The notes beneath the pieces were generated by a model. The model made no database searches. It saw nothing but the letters and a program-made list of their open reading frames with translations, and had not been told where the DNA came from. Both the position numbers and the translations under genes were made by a program. A stretch of 64,000 bases of DNA from Umbelopsis ramanniana AG (Eukaryota > Mucoromycota > Umbelopsidomycetes > Umbelopsidales > Umbelopsidaceae). Shown piece by piece: positions 47,990 through 61,029 of the stretch. The DNA lies in contig NW_026252157.1 of assembly GCF_025399195.1 (NCBI RefSeq), forward strand, positions 1 through 64,000, written 5' to 3'. Position 1 is the first letter of the stretch, and the number at the start of each line of letters is the position of its first letter.

Positions 47990-50214
47990 TTAATAGACAA
48001 AGTTGATGGTAGAGGGATCAACACCAACGAAGACATCACCACCGGCTTTGCTGCCCTTGATATCAATCAAAACAGCTTCGCTCTGAGGAGCTACCTTCTT
48101 GCGATTGCTCTTGATAGTTACGGTTGTTCCTGACTGGGTAACTTTTCCAAGGCTGCTTGAACCGACGGTCTGACCGGCAGCGACATTGAAGGTGAGAGTC
48201 CAGGAAGCTCCAATAGGCTTGGTTGCAGCTGCGCGAACGTTGAACAATCCAGTGAATTCTGTGCCACCCACTGCAGCATCATCAACTACAAACGCCACTT
48301 GAGCATTTTGACTCTTGGTCTTTGGCACTGGACCGCCGAGAACTGCTTGCAAGGCTTGAGCACTTCCTGAGGGGCAAATCTGGGTGTGACCACTTGCATA
48401 GTCGCAATAGACTGAAGCACCATTGCTACTAAGCTGGCAAATGAGACCGGATGAACAGCTTTGGAGAACCCATTTTCCATTATCGCATTGAGCAAATTGC
48501 GTTCCAGCACAGCCATAACTAGTGGTACAAGCTGCACCGGCGACGGGGCACGATCCAGTAGATGTTGGAGAGGCAGTAGTGGTGGTCTTGGTTGTAGTAG
48601 TAGTAGCCTTGGTGGTGGTAGTAGCCTTGGTTGTAGTAGTGGTCCTATTTTAAAAAATGAGCATAGTTGCATACCATAATTTAGTTGGCAAGTTGTCATA
48701 TTTGATTCTTACTTGGCTGTGGTGGTGGTGCCAGTGGATGTACCGCAGTTACTTCCGCTATGGACATATCCAGCCACTACAGTGGCAAAGTTAGGGCTGA
48801 CTTCAGTATTGTCAAAAGCCTCAGATGCGTCCCCTTTAAAAATTAAAAGATCAGTCATTTGCATTACAGTGCTCATGGTAGAGTAATACCTACACATCAT
48901 TACACCACCAAAGGAGCTGTATTGACTACGAAGAGAAGGAATGGTCGACTGGAGAGTGCTAGCGGTCACATATCCGCTACCGGCGGCGCCCTTGCTTCCT
49001 GGGAGGCCAAGGAATACTCTGACATTGGGGTTCTTGGAGCTCTTGGCCCAGGTATCCCAAGTGTTAAAGTTGAAGCTTCCTCCTGAAACGGAGCAGTAGT
49101 TGTTATCTATTGTATATAAAATGAGTCATGTGATTTTGTACCTTGACTTGCAAACTATTGTTATTACTCACAGAATTGGACCCAAACAAAGTCATACCAG
49201 GCATTGGTCAAAGAGTCGCCGAGCCACTGATCGGGATAAGGACATTGCGGTGCTCCACTGATGAAATACTGCTTAGAAGTATCGGAAGCTAGATCGTGCA
49301 CGAGCTTTCAGAAAAATCATGTTGACCACGGCAAAATGTCATTCGAACACTTACCATAATGAGTTCTCATTTGAGTAATAAATGCAGCATAACCGGTGTT
49401 AGTACCACCTTCGATGTCCAGATCAAAACCGTCAACAACGGCATCGCCAAAAGGGCGCAAGGTTGCGCCTCCATTTCCGAATAAGCCCCAGATCTGGTCG
49501 GCATAGCTTTGTGCTTGAGTGTTATTGGTAAAGCCGTAAGTTCCAACAGCACCACCTGTGAAGGAGCACACATGGTATCAGTAAAAATTGACAGAAAAAA
49601 AAAACGATTGAAAAGGCTAATCACCCACCAAGAGACAGTAGCACTTTCTTTCCATTAGCTTGACAGGTCTTGATATCTATCGGTTAATTTTGTGATTAAT
49701 AAAATTGCATGCTATCACCGTTGGCAACATCTTTCTTCCGCGAAATATCGTACCATTTCCAATGGTGGGGCAATGATAGAGATTAGTTCCAGAAAAGTAA
49801 GTGCAACCGCCATCCTCGTTAGCAAAGTCGATTTCAGGTTCGCCGCCAGGGCCATAGAAAACGTAGAGGAACGACAAAACGAGAATGTCCACGGTGCTTC
49901 CAGAGCAGTAAGAAGCCAAACTCTGTCACAAAAAAATTATGCAACTGTTTAGACATGTGGGAACAATAGATAATATATATAATATGTTAAAGCGTTGTAA
50001 AATTGTAAAATGTACCTGTTGATTATTTGATGAATCTTGTCCCCTGCAAGATGAGAGAGTCAGTTACAGGGCATCAAGAGATTCAATAGGTTCAAAATAA
50101 TTACCAGTATAAAACGTATTGGCCATTGCAAGTGGGATTGTAGGCGCTTACAATGGAGCTGGATAAGAATGCCGCAGCGGTAGCGATCTTTGTTAAGAAA
50201 CCCGAGGAGACCAT
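47990..50214 (-). CDS. Secreted class III chitinase (GH18) with CBM19-like module
   Basis: A multi-exon gene, ATG at 50214, stop at 47990-47992. Residues 1-24 form a signal peptide (FLTKIATAAAFLSSSIVSA). The GH18 barrel follows: NGQYVLYWGQ, LLSLGGAVGTYGF and VDGFDLDIEGG, whose final Glu is the catalytic acid of the DxxDxDxE motif. WYDFVWVQFYNNYC completes the substrate site. A Thr-rich linker leads to a six-Cys module with CDNGKWV, CSSGLIC and VYCD, matching CBM19. The end is a beta-sandwich-like domain (SWTLTFNVAAGQTV) resembling the extra binding domain of zygomycete chitinases. The enzyme should cut chitin outside the cell or in the wall. One intron falls inside the linker. Confidence 0.92.
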
Positions 50215-52037
50215 ATTGATGTAAGCTGAGTATTCAGGACCCTGTCTATCAAATATTTGCTCAATTTATAGGTGTCCGTAGGGATGGTGTGGAACACAAG
50301 AAAAGACTGTGGTTCAATCAGACTATGATTTAGTTTCCAGACCCTTGAACGACCGGAATTTTGTGATGCGTACCTTCTGTCCCAAGATATCAATTGTGAA
50401 CACAATTTACAAAAGCAATTCCACCAGCATACGTTTGTTGTAACACAAAGAGGTTCAGGGTAGGTTGGCGTAAAGGGTTCTGCAGACAAATTAAATGACG
50501 AGCATAGCGAGATAAATAAATTTTAATGGTCTATCATTCCTTTGACCATCTCGTTCCTGAATAAAAAAATTGGAATCGAACCAACACTTGGTATGACGTG
50601 GAAATCTTTTCCAGTTGAAGACATCTTTATTGAGAAACGAAAGTACTAGCAACTGCTTAAAGGCATATAGTCGGGGGATTACAGAAATCGAGAGCCGAAA
50701 GCATGCTGCATGGGAGTTGAGGATAACAGATGTGTATGCAGACCTCTATCTACGGGTCCTTGTACTGCAGCAATCCAGGTAACACCACTTCCATAAGTTC
50801 CCATATTAAAAATTACTTCTGATTTAGGTAGAAGTACCTTTTTCCTCCGAGCGTGATCAGGGCCATATGCAAGCGCGTCTTTACTGCTCGACCGATGGCG
50901 ACGCTTTGTGTGATGTTACAAAGATTATGGTTCACAGACGTGCGGATCGAGTAGTCAATACCAGACCCTTAATTCAGCACTTTTTCATTTTCATTTCATT
51001 AAAACTTCTTTTTATGTTGAAAACAAAAAATTGCAGATTTACATTCCCCAATAGCTTTGAATTTATGTTTGACCGATTGTAGAATATGTGGTACCAGAAC
51101 GCATATTGTTGTGTTTGCTCCATTAGATATATATATATACTTATATACTTTTTGCAGCAATGAGTTTTAAGCCGAAGATTGAAGTACTGGACTGAACCAT
51201 ATGAACAAGTATTTCCACCGTAATGGTGAAGAGCATCTTGTGGCCTAGTGAAAAAGCCGCACACCCCATTGTAAAAGCTATTTCTAGAGATAAGCTGTCC
51301 TCTCTTGTGGCCACTTTGCAGTTTCTTCTTTGCTCCTTCAGCCAAACAAGATCCCACATTATAAAAGTAGATCGCAGTAAGCTGGCTTATAGGATATTCT
51401 TCATAACGGTACGTTAGTGGTCATAATATAACTGCTTTTAGGAGAAGAACTCTATCTGTAGTTAATCAAAAAAGAAAAAGTTAGCAGGTTACAAATATCA
51501 TGTACTTAGTTAGCTACACATCGACTGCATCGTTCTAGCAAGTTGTGGTAGAAAAGAAACCACATCCATCGAGCATCTTTATTCGAGAGCAGCTGTAGGC
51601 TAAGCATAAGTTCACAACGCTATAAAAAGTCTAATAATATAAGCGTTGCCTTGCCCTACATGGAATTTGGCCGAGGAAACAGGAAAATAAATACACATAG
51701 AGCCAATAATAAAATATTATACCCTTATGCACAATTACGAAATGCAGAGTAGCCGAACATCGACCCCTTAAGAGTGCGAAACCCATTATACTTCTGAACA
51801 ATGTGTGATGGGTGCTTAAATTAGAGGCCAATAGCAAGCAAGGGAATGAGGCGATCCGTTGTTGCCGTGGTTTGCCAATCTCCATTGAATGTCCGCTCTA
51901 CACGATCGAATTTCATAATCTGATCCAGAGATTTGTCATCGGTGCTCAATACTTTGTCAGCCCAGGAACAGTATAATTACAGCTTATTGTGACCTGCAAA
52001 TTTACTAAAATCTTTTCCCTTCCCTCTGTCAACTACT
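50215..52037. other. Longest gene-free stretch in the window (1.8 kb)
   Basis: It lies between the divergent chitinase and AIF-like genes. Only short frames without family features were seen. It includes a short (AT)n run near 51128-51140. The size suggests extended regulatory sequence, an unrecognised non-coding RNA, or a decayed gene. Confidence 0.35.
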
Positions 52038-53339
52038 ATGTCGGATCAAAAGAACGTCGTTGTCGTCGGTCTCTCTTCTTATGGTACTATTCTTTCCCTG
52101 CCATAATATTAAATAACTGTCAGTAGTCACTAACCTATTTGTTAGGCCTTAATGTTGCTAAGGAACTCGGCGTTAAATTGCCCAGTGGATACAGAGTCAT
52201 TGGTGTGGTTAGTGATTTTTTGAGTATTGAAACATCAAATATGGGCTATGGTGCTTAACCAAGAGAATCATTAGGAAAAGAATGACTTCGGTTTCAACCC
52301 TGTGCCAGCCTTGAGAGCATCCACCATTCCTGGCTGGGAAGACAAAGTCTTGTTCCCTCTCAACAACTTTTTCCCCTCATCATCCAAGAATCTCGTATTC
52401 GGCGGTGTTGCCGTCACTGGCATAACCAAGGACTCTGTCAAGCTTGAAAAGAGCATCACCATTGATGGTGTCTCTACTGATACCATTTCCTACGCATACC
52501 TAGTTATCGCTACCGGTTCCCGGGCAGCTTTCCCCATTCGTATTCCTACTACCACTGACCTCGAAGAAGCCAAGGAAGGCTTCCGCGACATGCAAAAGCA
52601 AGTTGCCAAGGCTCAAAAGGTTCTCATCATTGGTGGAGGTCCAGTTGGCTTCGAGTTTGCTGGAGAGATCACCGAATATTACAATGGATCCAACGGCAGA
52701 GAGAAGAAGGATGTTACTTTAGTCAGCTTGCTACCAAAGTTGTTGCATCCCGATGCAAAGGACAGCACTCATCAAAAGTGTTTGAGCGCCTTGAAGAAGG
52801 CTGGTGTCAAGGTTATTTTGGGCCATGGTGTCCAAGATTTTGACCCTAATCAAAACGGATACCTTGGCGAACCCAAAAAGTTCACTCTCGATAACGGAGA
52901 AACCGTTGAGGCCGATTTTGTCCTTGCTGGTGTAGGACCAAGAGCCAACACCAACCTTGTTGCTGAGGCTTTCGGAGAAGCTGCGCTTGAACAACCTACT
53001 CGCCAAGTCCGTGTTCGCCAGACTTTGCAACTTGTTGATTATGACAACATCTTTGCCGCTGGTGATATCACCAACATCAAGGAAAACAAGATGGCTGCCT
53101 GGGGTTCTAAGCACGCTGCTATCATTGCCGGCAACATCAATGCTCTTATCAACAATGCTCCATTGAAGGATTACAGCCCTATGGGTGGACTCGTCATGCT
53201 TGCATCCTTCGGAGCAACTCAAGCTTATGGTCAACTTCCATTTGGTCTTTCTCTTCCTTCCTGGCTCGGAGCCAGACTTAAGTCCAAGACCCTCTTCGCA
53301 CAAATGATGCCAGAATTGCTTAATATCAAGTCAGCATAA
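52038..53339 (+). CDS. AIF/FSP1-like FAD-dependent oxidoreductase
   Basis: Predicted join(52038..52083,52146..52207,52275..53339), 390 aa. It is a Pyr_redox_2 flavoprotein. The N-terminal FAD Rossmann strand is KNVVVVGLSSYGLNVAKEL. The central NAD(P)H-binding motif is KVLIIGGGPVGFEFAGEI, followed by VTLVSLLPKLL. The FAD-closing motif is YDNIFAAGDITNI. The family includes AIF-like NADH/quinone oxidoreductases such as human FSP1 (AIFM2) and fungal Aif1/AMID. No mitochondrial leader or membrane segment is obvious. The first dinucleotide motif is GLSSYG rather than the expected GxGxxG, which is odd. Codon use is strongly C-ending (GCC, AAG, CTC), suggesting high expression. Confidence 0.88.
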
Positions 53340-53431
53340 ACTCAAATTTATTAATAATAGATAATTTCTTACTTTGTTTTAAATACACTTATATCCTATC
53401 AAAAGACGTGCTATGGGTTTACATATGGGTA

Positions 53432-55795
53432 TCACGAACGTTTGGCTAGCTCCGCTTGTAATCGATCTATCTCACGTTCTAGTTCACTAAGACTGAGTTT
53501 GAGCGTTCTTACATCGTCAAATTTCCTCTGCCGTTGAGCATCCTTCACAAAGCCTGCCACTAACGTTTTCTGCTCATCAAAAGCTGCCAACTGAGCAGTA
53601 AGATCATCTATTTCTGCTTGCTCATGCGATGATGGTGTTTTTGCTTTTCCGTTAGCTTTGGCACCTTTCTTAGGTTTGCTGTCAGGGTTCAGGATCCTAG
53701 GAAGCATTTGCAGAGGAAACATATTGCGCTGTAGGTAGTGATTAGCAGAAATGTGGATATTTGCTTGCAATCTGCGCATGCTTGAAGAGTGAGCAGGAAG
53801 CATGTTGATTCGCTTTGATATAGCATCAAATGCTGCAAAGCTGTCAAGTAAAGATTTTCGCACTTGCCCGGCAAGCTTGAACGTTTCATGCGATTGATTG
53901 GATATCTCGTTACGTCTGGAGAGATAAAAGTGATAGTTAGATATTGGATCAATGTTCTGGCGTTCTCAAGAGCGTTATAGAAACATACTCAAGCATCATG
54001 ACCATATCCTGGAATCGTGGTAACATTTTTTCTATGTTGGCTTTAGTAGCAGAGAGTTGCTGATAGAGCTGAAGTATGGGCTGCGGTTTGGTCATTTCTT
54101 CCTTTTGAATTTTACGCCTTCATTATGTTTTACAAGTGAATTAGCAACCGGGTTTTCCCTTCAAGTTCATTTGACCAATACAAACCTAAACACCATTCTC
54201 TTGCAATCTTTACATGCGCGAGTTTCTCCTACAGGAGGCTGATCCACTGAGTCTGTAAGAACCTTAATCAGCTGCTGGATCGTTTTCAATGGCAACATGA
54301 GAGTACATTAACATACCTGAACTCATATCAAGGAAGAGAGGTATCATGGAAGAGCAAGTTTGGTTGCTACATACAATGCGGCCACACAGTCGACAGTGAT
54401 GCCTTCTGTTCGTGATAGTAAAAGTTTTGCTACATATGATATGTGGTGTAAGCTATCGGCCGTAGTCAATCAATTGAGAATGTCATAAAATAAAACTTGC
54501 TTACTTGCAGAGCGGGCAGTTCAGCACACTTCTATCATCATCCCATGAGACAACAGTTTTCTCCGCATCTGGTATAGACGCGGTTATATATCTGAAAGTT
54601 GCATTTGTTGGTTTACACCTCAATTATTTACCTCTATTCTTCAATCCAATGGAGATTAGCCTGTTGCCATTGGATCCGGAGTTAGCTTTTGGACTCAGCA
54701 GACTACCAATACTATCTATGGACGAAGCTGAAGTAGTTCTCTGCACCACGAGGTGGTCGCTTCCGGACCCTAAAGTAGCTGTTTTCAACAGCGATGGTTT
54801 CTCTAGACGAGATGATGTATCGGATGAGGTATGGATTTTGGCTAGCTAGCAAAAGGCATTTGTTGTTTGAGTATAAGAAATTGCAAGTCTTCCATGTAAA
54901 ATTTAAACGAGCTTTACCTTTTCTAATCGCTTTTCAAGCTTATTGCTCTCCAAGTGGACCCTGTCAATTGTTTTCATCCTTCTCATCAAAAATAATGCAG
55001 TTCTTGAACGTATTGCGCCTTCGTTGTCAAGATAGCCATCTCTTGAGACGTAGCATGTATGACAAACTCTGCACCATATACCATTTGCAGGGTCATGCTT
55101 TGCCGACGTGTTCAATTTCATTTCATAGCGGGTGTGATCAGCACAGTACAGCCTACCGCAGCTGGGGAAAGAAAGAAACGGTTGAGAACATATGAATCAG
55201 ATAAAGCATTGGATAATTAACAATCGGTCTATACTTACTGGTAGCAATGTTGCTTTCCAGCACTGCCTCGGCCAAGAGTTTTACCACAGTGCGGTTCAGA
55301 ACATCTATCTTGCCCAGTTTCACGCTGCCAATGGTCACGACGAACAGCTTCCATTTGTTGCTCCATTTCCGGTGTGAACATTGGTTGAGCTCCATTAATA
55401 CTGAGGTTGCTTATGAAGTTGGGTTCAAGTATCTGATTGAATGACTTGCTGATAGAGCTAGCAACGGGCGGAGTGGAGCTTGATGAAGAGCTTTTCTGAG
55501 TAAGGGGAGTTAGCACCTTCTTTTGGGCATTTTTGAACCATGATATAAGATCGCCCTTTGTTTCTTCTTCATTGTGTGCTTGGTCCAAATGCTAATAGAG
55601 AGACATTCCAGGTGAGCTACTATACAGGGGACACAGCAAGACTGTGACAAAACTCACCAAATTTAAGCGCTGCAGAGATGTACATTGAACTTGGCATATT
55701 GGACATAGAATTTCTGAATCAGCAGGTATGTAGTCTTGGTAATTGAATGCTTGCTTAGGTTGCTTTTGCTGGGATGGAGTGGCCAGAGTAGACAT
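53432..55795 (-). CDS. PEP7: Vac1/Pep7-like endosomal tether with two FYVE-type fingers
   Basis: A multi-exon gene, ATG at 55795, stop at 53432-53434. The first exons (55658..55795 and 55239..55591) join to give a C2H2 finger: CPICQVQC...HLDQAH. The first FYVE-type finger contains RCSEPHCGKTL, QHCYHCGRLYCADHT and CRVCHTCY. A second follows with NCPLCK, TNRRHHCRLCGRIVC (the RRHHCR signature that contacts PI3P) and ACKDCKR. The C-terminus is a coiled coil of the rabenosyn type (DVRTLKLSLSELEREIDRLQ). In yeast this protein links Vps21/Rab5, Vps45 and the syntaxin Pep12 in vesicle fusion at endosomes. Exons between 53930 and 54900 were only partly resolved. Confidence 0.87.
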
Positions 55796-55961
55796 TGCCC
55801 TTCAAGAGAAGCATTCAGCTCCGCTTCGGGCATTGCAACGATCACGGCTGAGATAAGCCACCCGATAAAACCATAAATTCTTAGCTGGGATTTTTTTCTA
55901 AAACAAATTGCTAATTTGCCTTTTAGATCAAGTCAAACTGAAAGCATTGTTCGATAAAGTT

Positions 55962-57127
55962 ATGGTGCTCACTCGTCGCCAGAGTCACCGTAGAGGAAAT
56001 GATGAAGATCGATTGACCGAATTGCCTTTGGACAAGTCAATTGATCATAAGGCCACCAACAAACCGAAGCGCAACCGGGGAAAGTCTGCGACGGCCAGTG
56101 GTAATGAGGAAGATCAGAGTGTAGAAGCTGATGTGATCGCCAGCGATGAACAAGATACAAACGAAGAGTCATCTGGAAAGCCAGAAGCTAGTGAAGGACA
56201 AGAGGAGACGGAAGACGACTCCGAGGCCCAGAGTGAAGAGGAAGATGATGAAGATATTGATGCTCTTCTTGACAAAGCTGAAGAGGCTCTTCGAATGAAC
56301 AGTGGTAGCCAGCAGTCTAGGTAAGAAGAATATTCGTAAATTCAATAGGATGGCTAGGCGATTATCTCGGTCCTTAACAGTTTTCCTTTAATTTTTCACT
56401 AGTAGTGACGGCAAAGTCGATTATAAGCGCTTCAAGTAAGTTACTATTTATTTTGACTCAAGTCATATGTACATCATCTAATCGTATAATTTAGATTACC
56501 CAAACTCGATGCTGGAATATCTGTTGAAGACCAACTTTACATTGTTAACAACAAGAACCAAGCGAAAATCGCACATGAACTTGCTGTCCTTGATGACGGT
56601 GGAGAAGGTTCATCCAATACCAAAGCTTTAAATGTTCTCAAGGCTAGCAAATCAGACGCTCCTCCAGTGTCACGAAAGGATAAACAAAAGGTATATTTTG
56701 AATATGTTAATGATGTAGTTTGGTATATGACTAGTCATCTGATGCAATTGACTTATAGGAAAAAGAGGCGACTGCTGGAAAGGGTTGGTTCGATATGCCG
56801 AAAACAGAGATTACCCCCGAGATCAAGCGTGATCTTCAGGTCATTCGCCTCCGAAATGTGTTAGATCGTAAGAGACATTACAAGAAGAGTGACTCAAAGG
56901 ATCCGACGTATTTTCAAGTGGGAACCGTGATTGAGGGACCTACTGAGTTCTTCTCTAGCCGTCTCACCAAGCGTGAGCGCAAACAGACCATTGTGGACGA
57001 GCTCTTGGCTGATGACGAAGCTCGAGGCTACTACAAGCGTCGTTTCTTGGATGTTCAAAGTCGAACGCAAAACGGCGGTAAAAAGCACTTCAAGAAGGTC
57101 AAGGCTAAACGTGCCCAAAAATGGTAG
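55962..57127 (+). CDS. FCF2: Fcf2-type pre-rRNA processing protein
   Basis: A multi-exon gene, ATG at 55962, stop at 57125-57127. Exon 1 (to 56320) is highly charged and acidic, including SEEEDDEDIDALLDKAEEAL. A short exon gives SSDGKVDYKRFK. The conserved Fcf2 domain follows: GWFDMPKTEITPEIKRDLQV, IRLRNVLDRKRHYKK, then YFQVGTVIEGPTEF and RLTKRERKQTIVDELLAD, ending in a basic KKVKAKRAQKW tail. Fcf2/TdIF2 proteins act in the nucleolus in early cleavages that release 18S rRNA. The gene is divergent from Pep7 with about 165 bp between start codons. Confidence 0.92.
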
Positions 57128-57441
57128 TCGTGAATTTTTTTTGTTCGCGTTAACTCGTAGTTTCTTATTTTCCAAGCATTCAGCATATTTGATAATTTCC
57201 CTTTCATACTTGTATTATACATTTCCATCATTCTCAATATATAGATGCTGTTGGATAACAGCGTATTCGAAGAACCATTCGAACAACTTCAATTATCAAA
57301 ACATGACATTGGTGCCTTTGAACAATTGCCAAATGCTTCGTCGAGTAATGACAATACCATTTAATCATAATCAATTTCACGCAAATAACTAATCAAGCCT
57401 TATCACATAAAGGATCAACGGTTCATGCTGTAGGCAATTCG
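57128..57441. other. Intergenic spacer, no gene seen
   Basis: About 310 bp between two tandem plus-strand genes (Fcf2 and the gamma-tubulin complex gene). It is AT-rich with no recognised element. Confidence 0.4.
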
Positions 57442-60400
57442 ATGGCATTCCCAATACTGGACGCGCCATATAATCTCTTGGACAAAGTTAACGAAACTAC
57501 ATTCAAGGGACCAACACAACACAGCATTTCAACCAGCCGCACCCCCAGAAAACATGCCGGCCAACTTTCTGAAAATGCACCTTCCCCATCGTTCGACCCT
57601 TGGCTGGAATTACAGAACAAAGGACATATGCTGACTCCTTCAACGAGCAACTGTACTTCTTGGGAATCCTTTGCCCTCAACGCGGCGGATACCTTAAAGA
57701 TGAGATCAAAGCCGCAATTGAAGTCTCCGTTCCTGAGCGAGCTCTCGCTTGATCACTTCCAACGCGTAGAAGAGAGGTATTGTGTTATAAAGATGTAGCT
57801 ATTTGGATATGTGAAATAGCGGCTAACCCCTTCCATTAGCTACCGGCAATCGACGGATCATCGTTATAATCCCGAAAGTCTGATTACCCACCAATACTTA
57901 ATTAAAGTGAGTTTGAAGCGAAAAAGTGCTGGGAGAGAGGTTATTTCCACTAACCTTTTTACGCAAAGGACATTATAACACTACTACTAGGAGCACCATC
58001 TAATTTATTCGAATTTGACGTCGACAAACAGTCATTTGTTCCTCGTATACCAAACATTAGAACCATGGGGATTGGATCGAAAGGGCTAAAGTCGTAAGTC
58101 TCAATCAATGTGTTACCACAAATGCTAAACTGTATCTGACATTCAGCCTTGCAGAGTTATTGATCGATTTATATCTATCGGCAACCAAATGGCAAGGCTG
58201 GATAAGATTATCAACACCAATAAATATCGTTCAGGGTAAGTCAGTCGCACTATGGCTATTTGTGTTGTAATGTCATGTTATTGATGGCAGCTCTAGGAGT
58301 TCTGTGGCGATGGCATTCGTGGATTGTCTTGCCGATTATCATACATATTTGCAACAGTCATTGCTGGCGATGATTGAAAGAATTGGTGGTATACAAAAAG
58401 CTAGCATCATGGAATTATATTATAACATGGAAGATATTTGCTATGTTCTGGACGAATTGGTCAAACTTTGCGAAACGGTTCGTACATTTTTGGTAGACTG
58501 ACCTGTAGATGAGCTATAATAGTAACCTTTCTTCCATGTTATGATAGACTGATGTAGATGGCAATTCGGTTACCAACTCGAAAGCGAGAATATCTGATAG
58601 CAATGGCGAGCTACCAAATGGCGCAGAGTTACTTGATATAATATTCAAAAAGGTCAAGTCTTTAGATACCGCTCAATGTGGTTGCACGTACCTACTACGA
58701 TCTATTCTTTCGGCATTTTTAACCACTTCAAGTACGCCATACTTCACTCTCATACTTGGATGGCTTGGAATACAGCCTGGAGAACAAAACGAGCACAGAA
58801 CACAGCAAACATTAATATACGACCAAAGCCTCCAATCTATAGATCCACACCATGAATTTTTTGTCCAGGCAACGAATCACGTTTCATCATCGTTCACGCA
58901 AGATTATTCAGTCAGTCAATCGAATATGAGCAGTATTCCAGGGATGTTCCACTCCAATACGGCTATTCAAGATGGTGACCAATATTGGTATTCGTCTTTT
59001 CAGGTAATGCGGCTTCCGATCATTTTTCACTGATGCGCATCAACACATTAATCCATAGTCAACACAATAGCTCCAGGATTCTTTGCGACCATGCTTCATC
59101 TCAGACGAACTTGCATTAGACATTCTAGAGACTGGAAAATCACTAAGGTTACTCAAAAATCTGTTCCCTGTTGACGGTCCGTCTCTGAACGATTATATCA
59201 AACACTTCATTGTTCAAGACGATTCTAAATATGTATTACCTACATGGAAATTCATCATTTTTAATGAATCACAACATGCGAAAGCGAACGGTTGTACAAT
59301 ATCTACGGACGGTCCATCAAGCACCACATTTACACTAGACATAGATGTGTTTGGCAACTCCAACCAGGTTACTACTACCAGGGAGAAGCATGCTTGTGAC
59401 GATTCTTTTATACTGCCGTCTCCAAAGCGTCAGCGACATAACACTCAAGCAACATCTGATACCCTCAAACCGCCTTTTGCACAAGAACTTTCCTTACCAG
59501 AAATAACCAACCCGCCTACTTCAGCCTTCATCAAATTATTAGAAGACTTCCAGATATGCGGATTTACGGAACAACACGAAGCTGAAGAGGCTGCTCATAT
59601 GCCACCACTCGATGCCGTGACAGCTACAAGTGTAGAACAGCCACTCAGTCGACTTTGCCGGTCTCTGAACACCAGCGTTATGGCATACTTCTTCAAAAAT
59701 CTGCAATTACTACAATACTTACAAGCACTTCAAGATTACTTCACATTTAAAAATGGCGATTTCTACAGTAATGCCATGGATGCACTGTTTCGCAGTGACT
59801 TGGATGAAGATCAACCAGGCGGACTTGTAACGATCGGCTTACCCAAATCCATCAAATCGAGAAAGTGGCCACCTAGTTCCATCGACTTAAACATAGCATT
59901 GAAAGATGTGCTGCTAAACAGCTCTTCCAACCTTGATGATCTAGGCTCCAACGTGGCTAATCATAAATTATCTGTGGGCAGATACATTTCATTTTCGGTC
60001 CGACAAAACATGGAGAGTGGCGCCAAATGGACAAATCCACAAAGCTTAGAGGCAGTTGATTTCTTGCAACTATCCTATTCGCCGCCGTATCCGCTCAACA
60101 TTATTATTACACCCACCATCATCGAAAAGTACAATCGTGTGTTCTCTTTTCTTCTTCGACTTTTTCGAGTACGTCTTGTTGTTCAGAATATGCATAAATG
60201 CATGCAAGCACGACGTGGAATGTCCAAGACCAAAACCAACGCATACCTTTTCATTGAGCCAGTGCGCTTTCAATTTGCTCACTTTGTTGAAGCGTTGCAC
60301 GGCTATGTTATGGACGCTGTCATCACCTCCAATTGGAAAGCCTACATGCGTCATCTTGAGGCGATGGCCAAGGAAGCTACAACGCAAACCAACAACGACC

Positions 60401-60912
60401 AGCATTCATCTAGTGATGCCACTGACAACGACTTGACTGAAACAATAAAGTTGATGATGGATCTGGACACCTTGAGAACATACAATGAATATTTTGTCGA
60501 ACTCTTGTTGCACCAGTGCATTCTCAAACGAAAACAACAAGGCATCTTGCGAATCATCGAAACATTACTTGGATGCGTCCTTGCTCTTGCAGCCTTGATC
60601 TCTGATTTTGATACGGTGTGCTACGATAACCGTGAACCAACTGAAAATGAAATTCGCAAACTTCACCGTCATTGCACCAAGATTCAGAATCGGTTCCATA
60701 GTCAAATGAAGACATTGGTTGCTATCCTTGCGTCGCTCCAGGCTCGTGATAGTGGCGATATCCGGTTTTCAGTGGATCAGCGAAGGCTGTCGAAATTGGA
60801 AGTCTTTGCAAAGTATTATGAAAAGGTAGCGTCTGCAGATGGTGCGGTCAACTGTTATGAAAGGCTTTTGTTACGGCTTGACTTTAATGGATACTATCAA
60901 GATGTACAATAA
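57442..60912 (+). CDS. Gamma-tubulin complex component, GCP5/GCP6-like (Spc97/98 family)
   Basis: A multi-exon gene, ATG at 57442, stop at 60910-60912. The GRIP1 region includes LLLGAPSNLFEFDVDKQSFV, LAELLIDLYLSATKW and YFTLILGWLGIQPG. Then comes DQYWYSSFQLQDSLRPCFIS and ILETGKSLRLLKNLFPV, a motif shared by the GCP4-6 group. The GRIP2 region (last exon, from about 59080) contains SNWKAYMRHLEAMA, RTYNEYFVELLLHQCILK and ends with a helix rich in basic residues. GCPs bind gamma-tubulin in the ring complex that nucleates microtubules at spindle poles. A long, weakly conserved insert in the last exon (around 59300-59640) fits GCP5/6. Choosing between GCP5 and GCP6 needs a phylogeny. Confidence 0.82.
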
Positions 60913-61029
60913 AACGATGTAGACAATTGTATATACTCTCAATTTTTTTTTTTATTTATTGGGAATTAATGAAAATGTGCGGGATGGGATTTTGTAGATT
61001 GGAAAAAGTACAGAGTGTCAATGACATTT

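Noticed and set aside
50571-50582. B-box-like sequence (GGTTCGATTCC on the minus strand) suggesting a tRNA
   Set aside because: No matching A box, anticodon arm or acceptor stem could be paired around it, and the 3' side runs into T residues.
52731-53303. 190-codon antisense frame over the AIF-like gene
   Set aside because: The sense frame encodes a clear oxidoreductase; the antisense product shows no family features.
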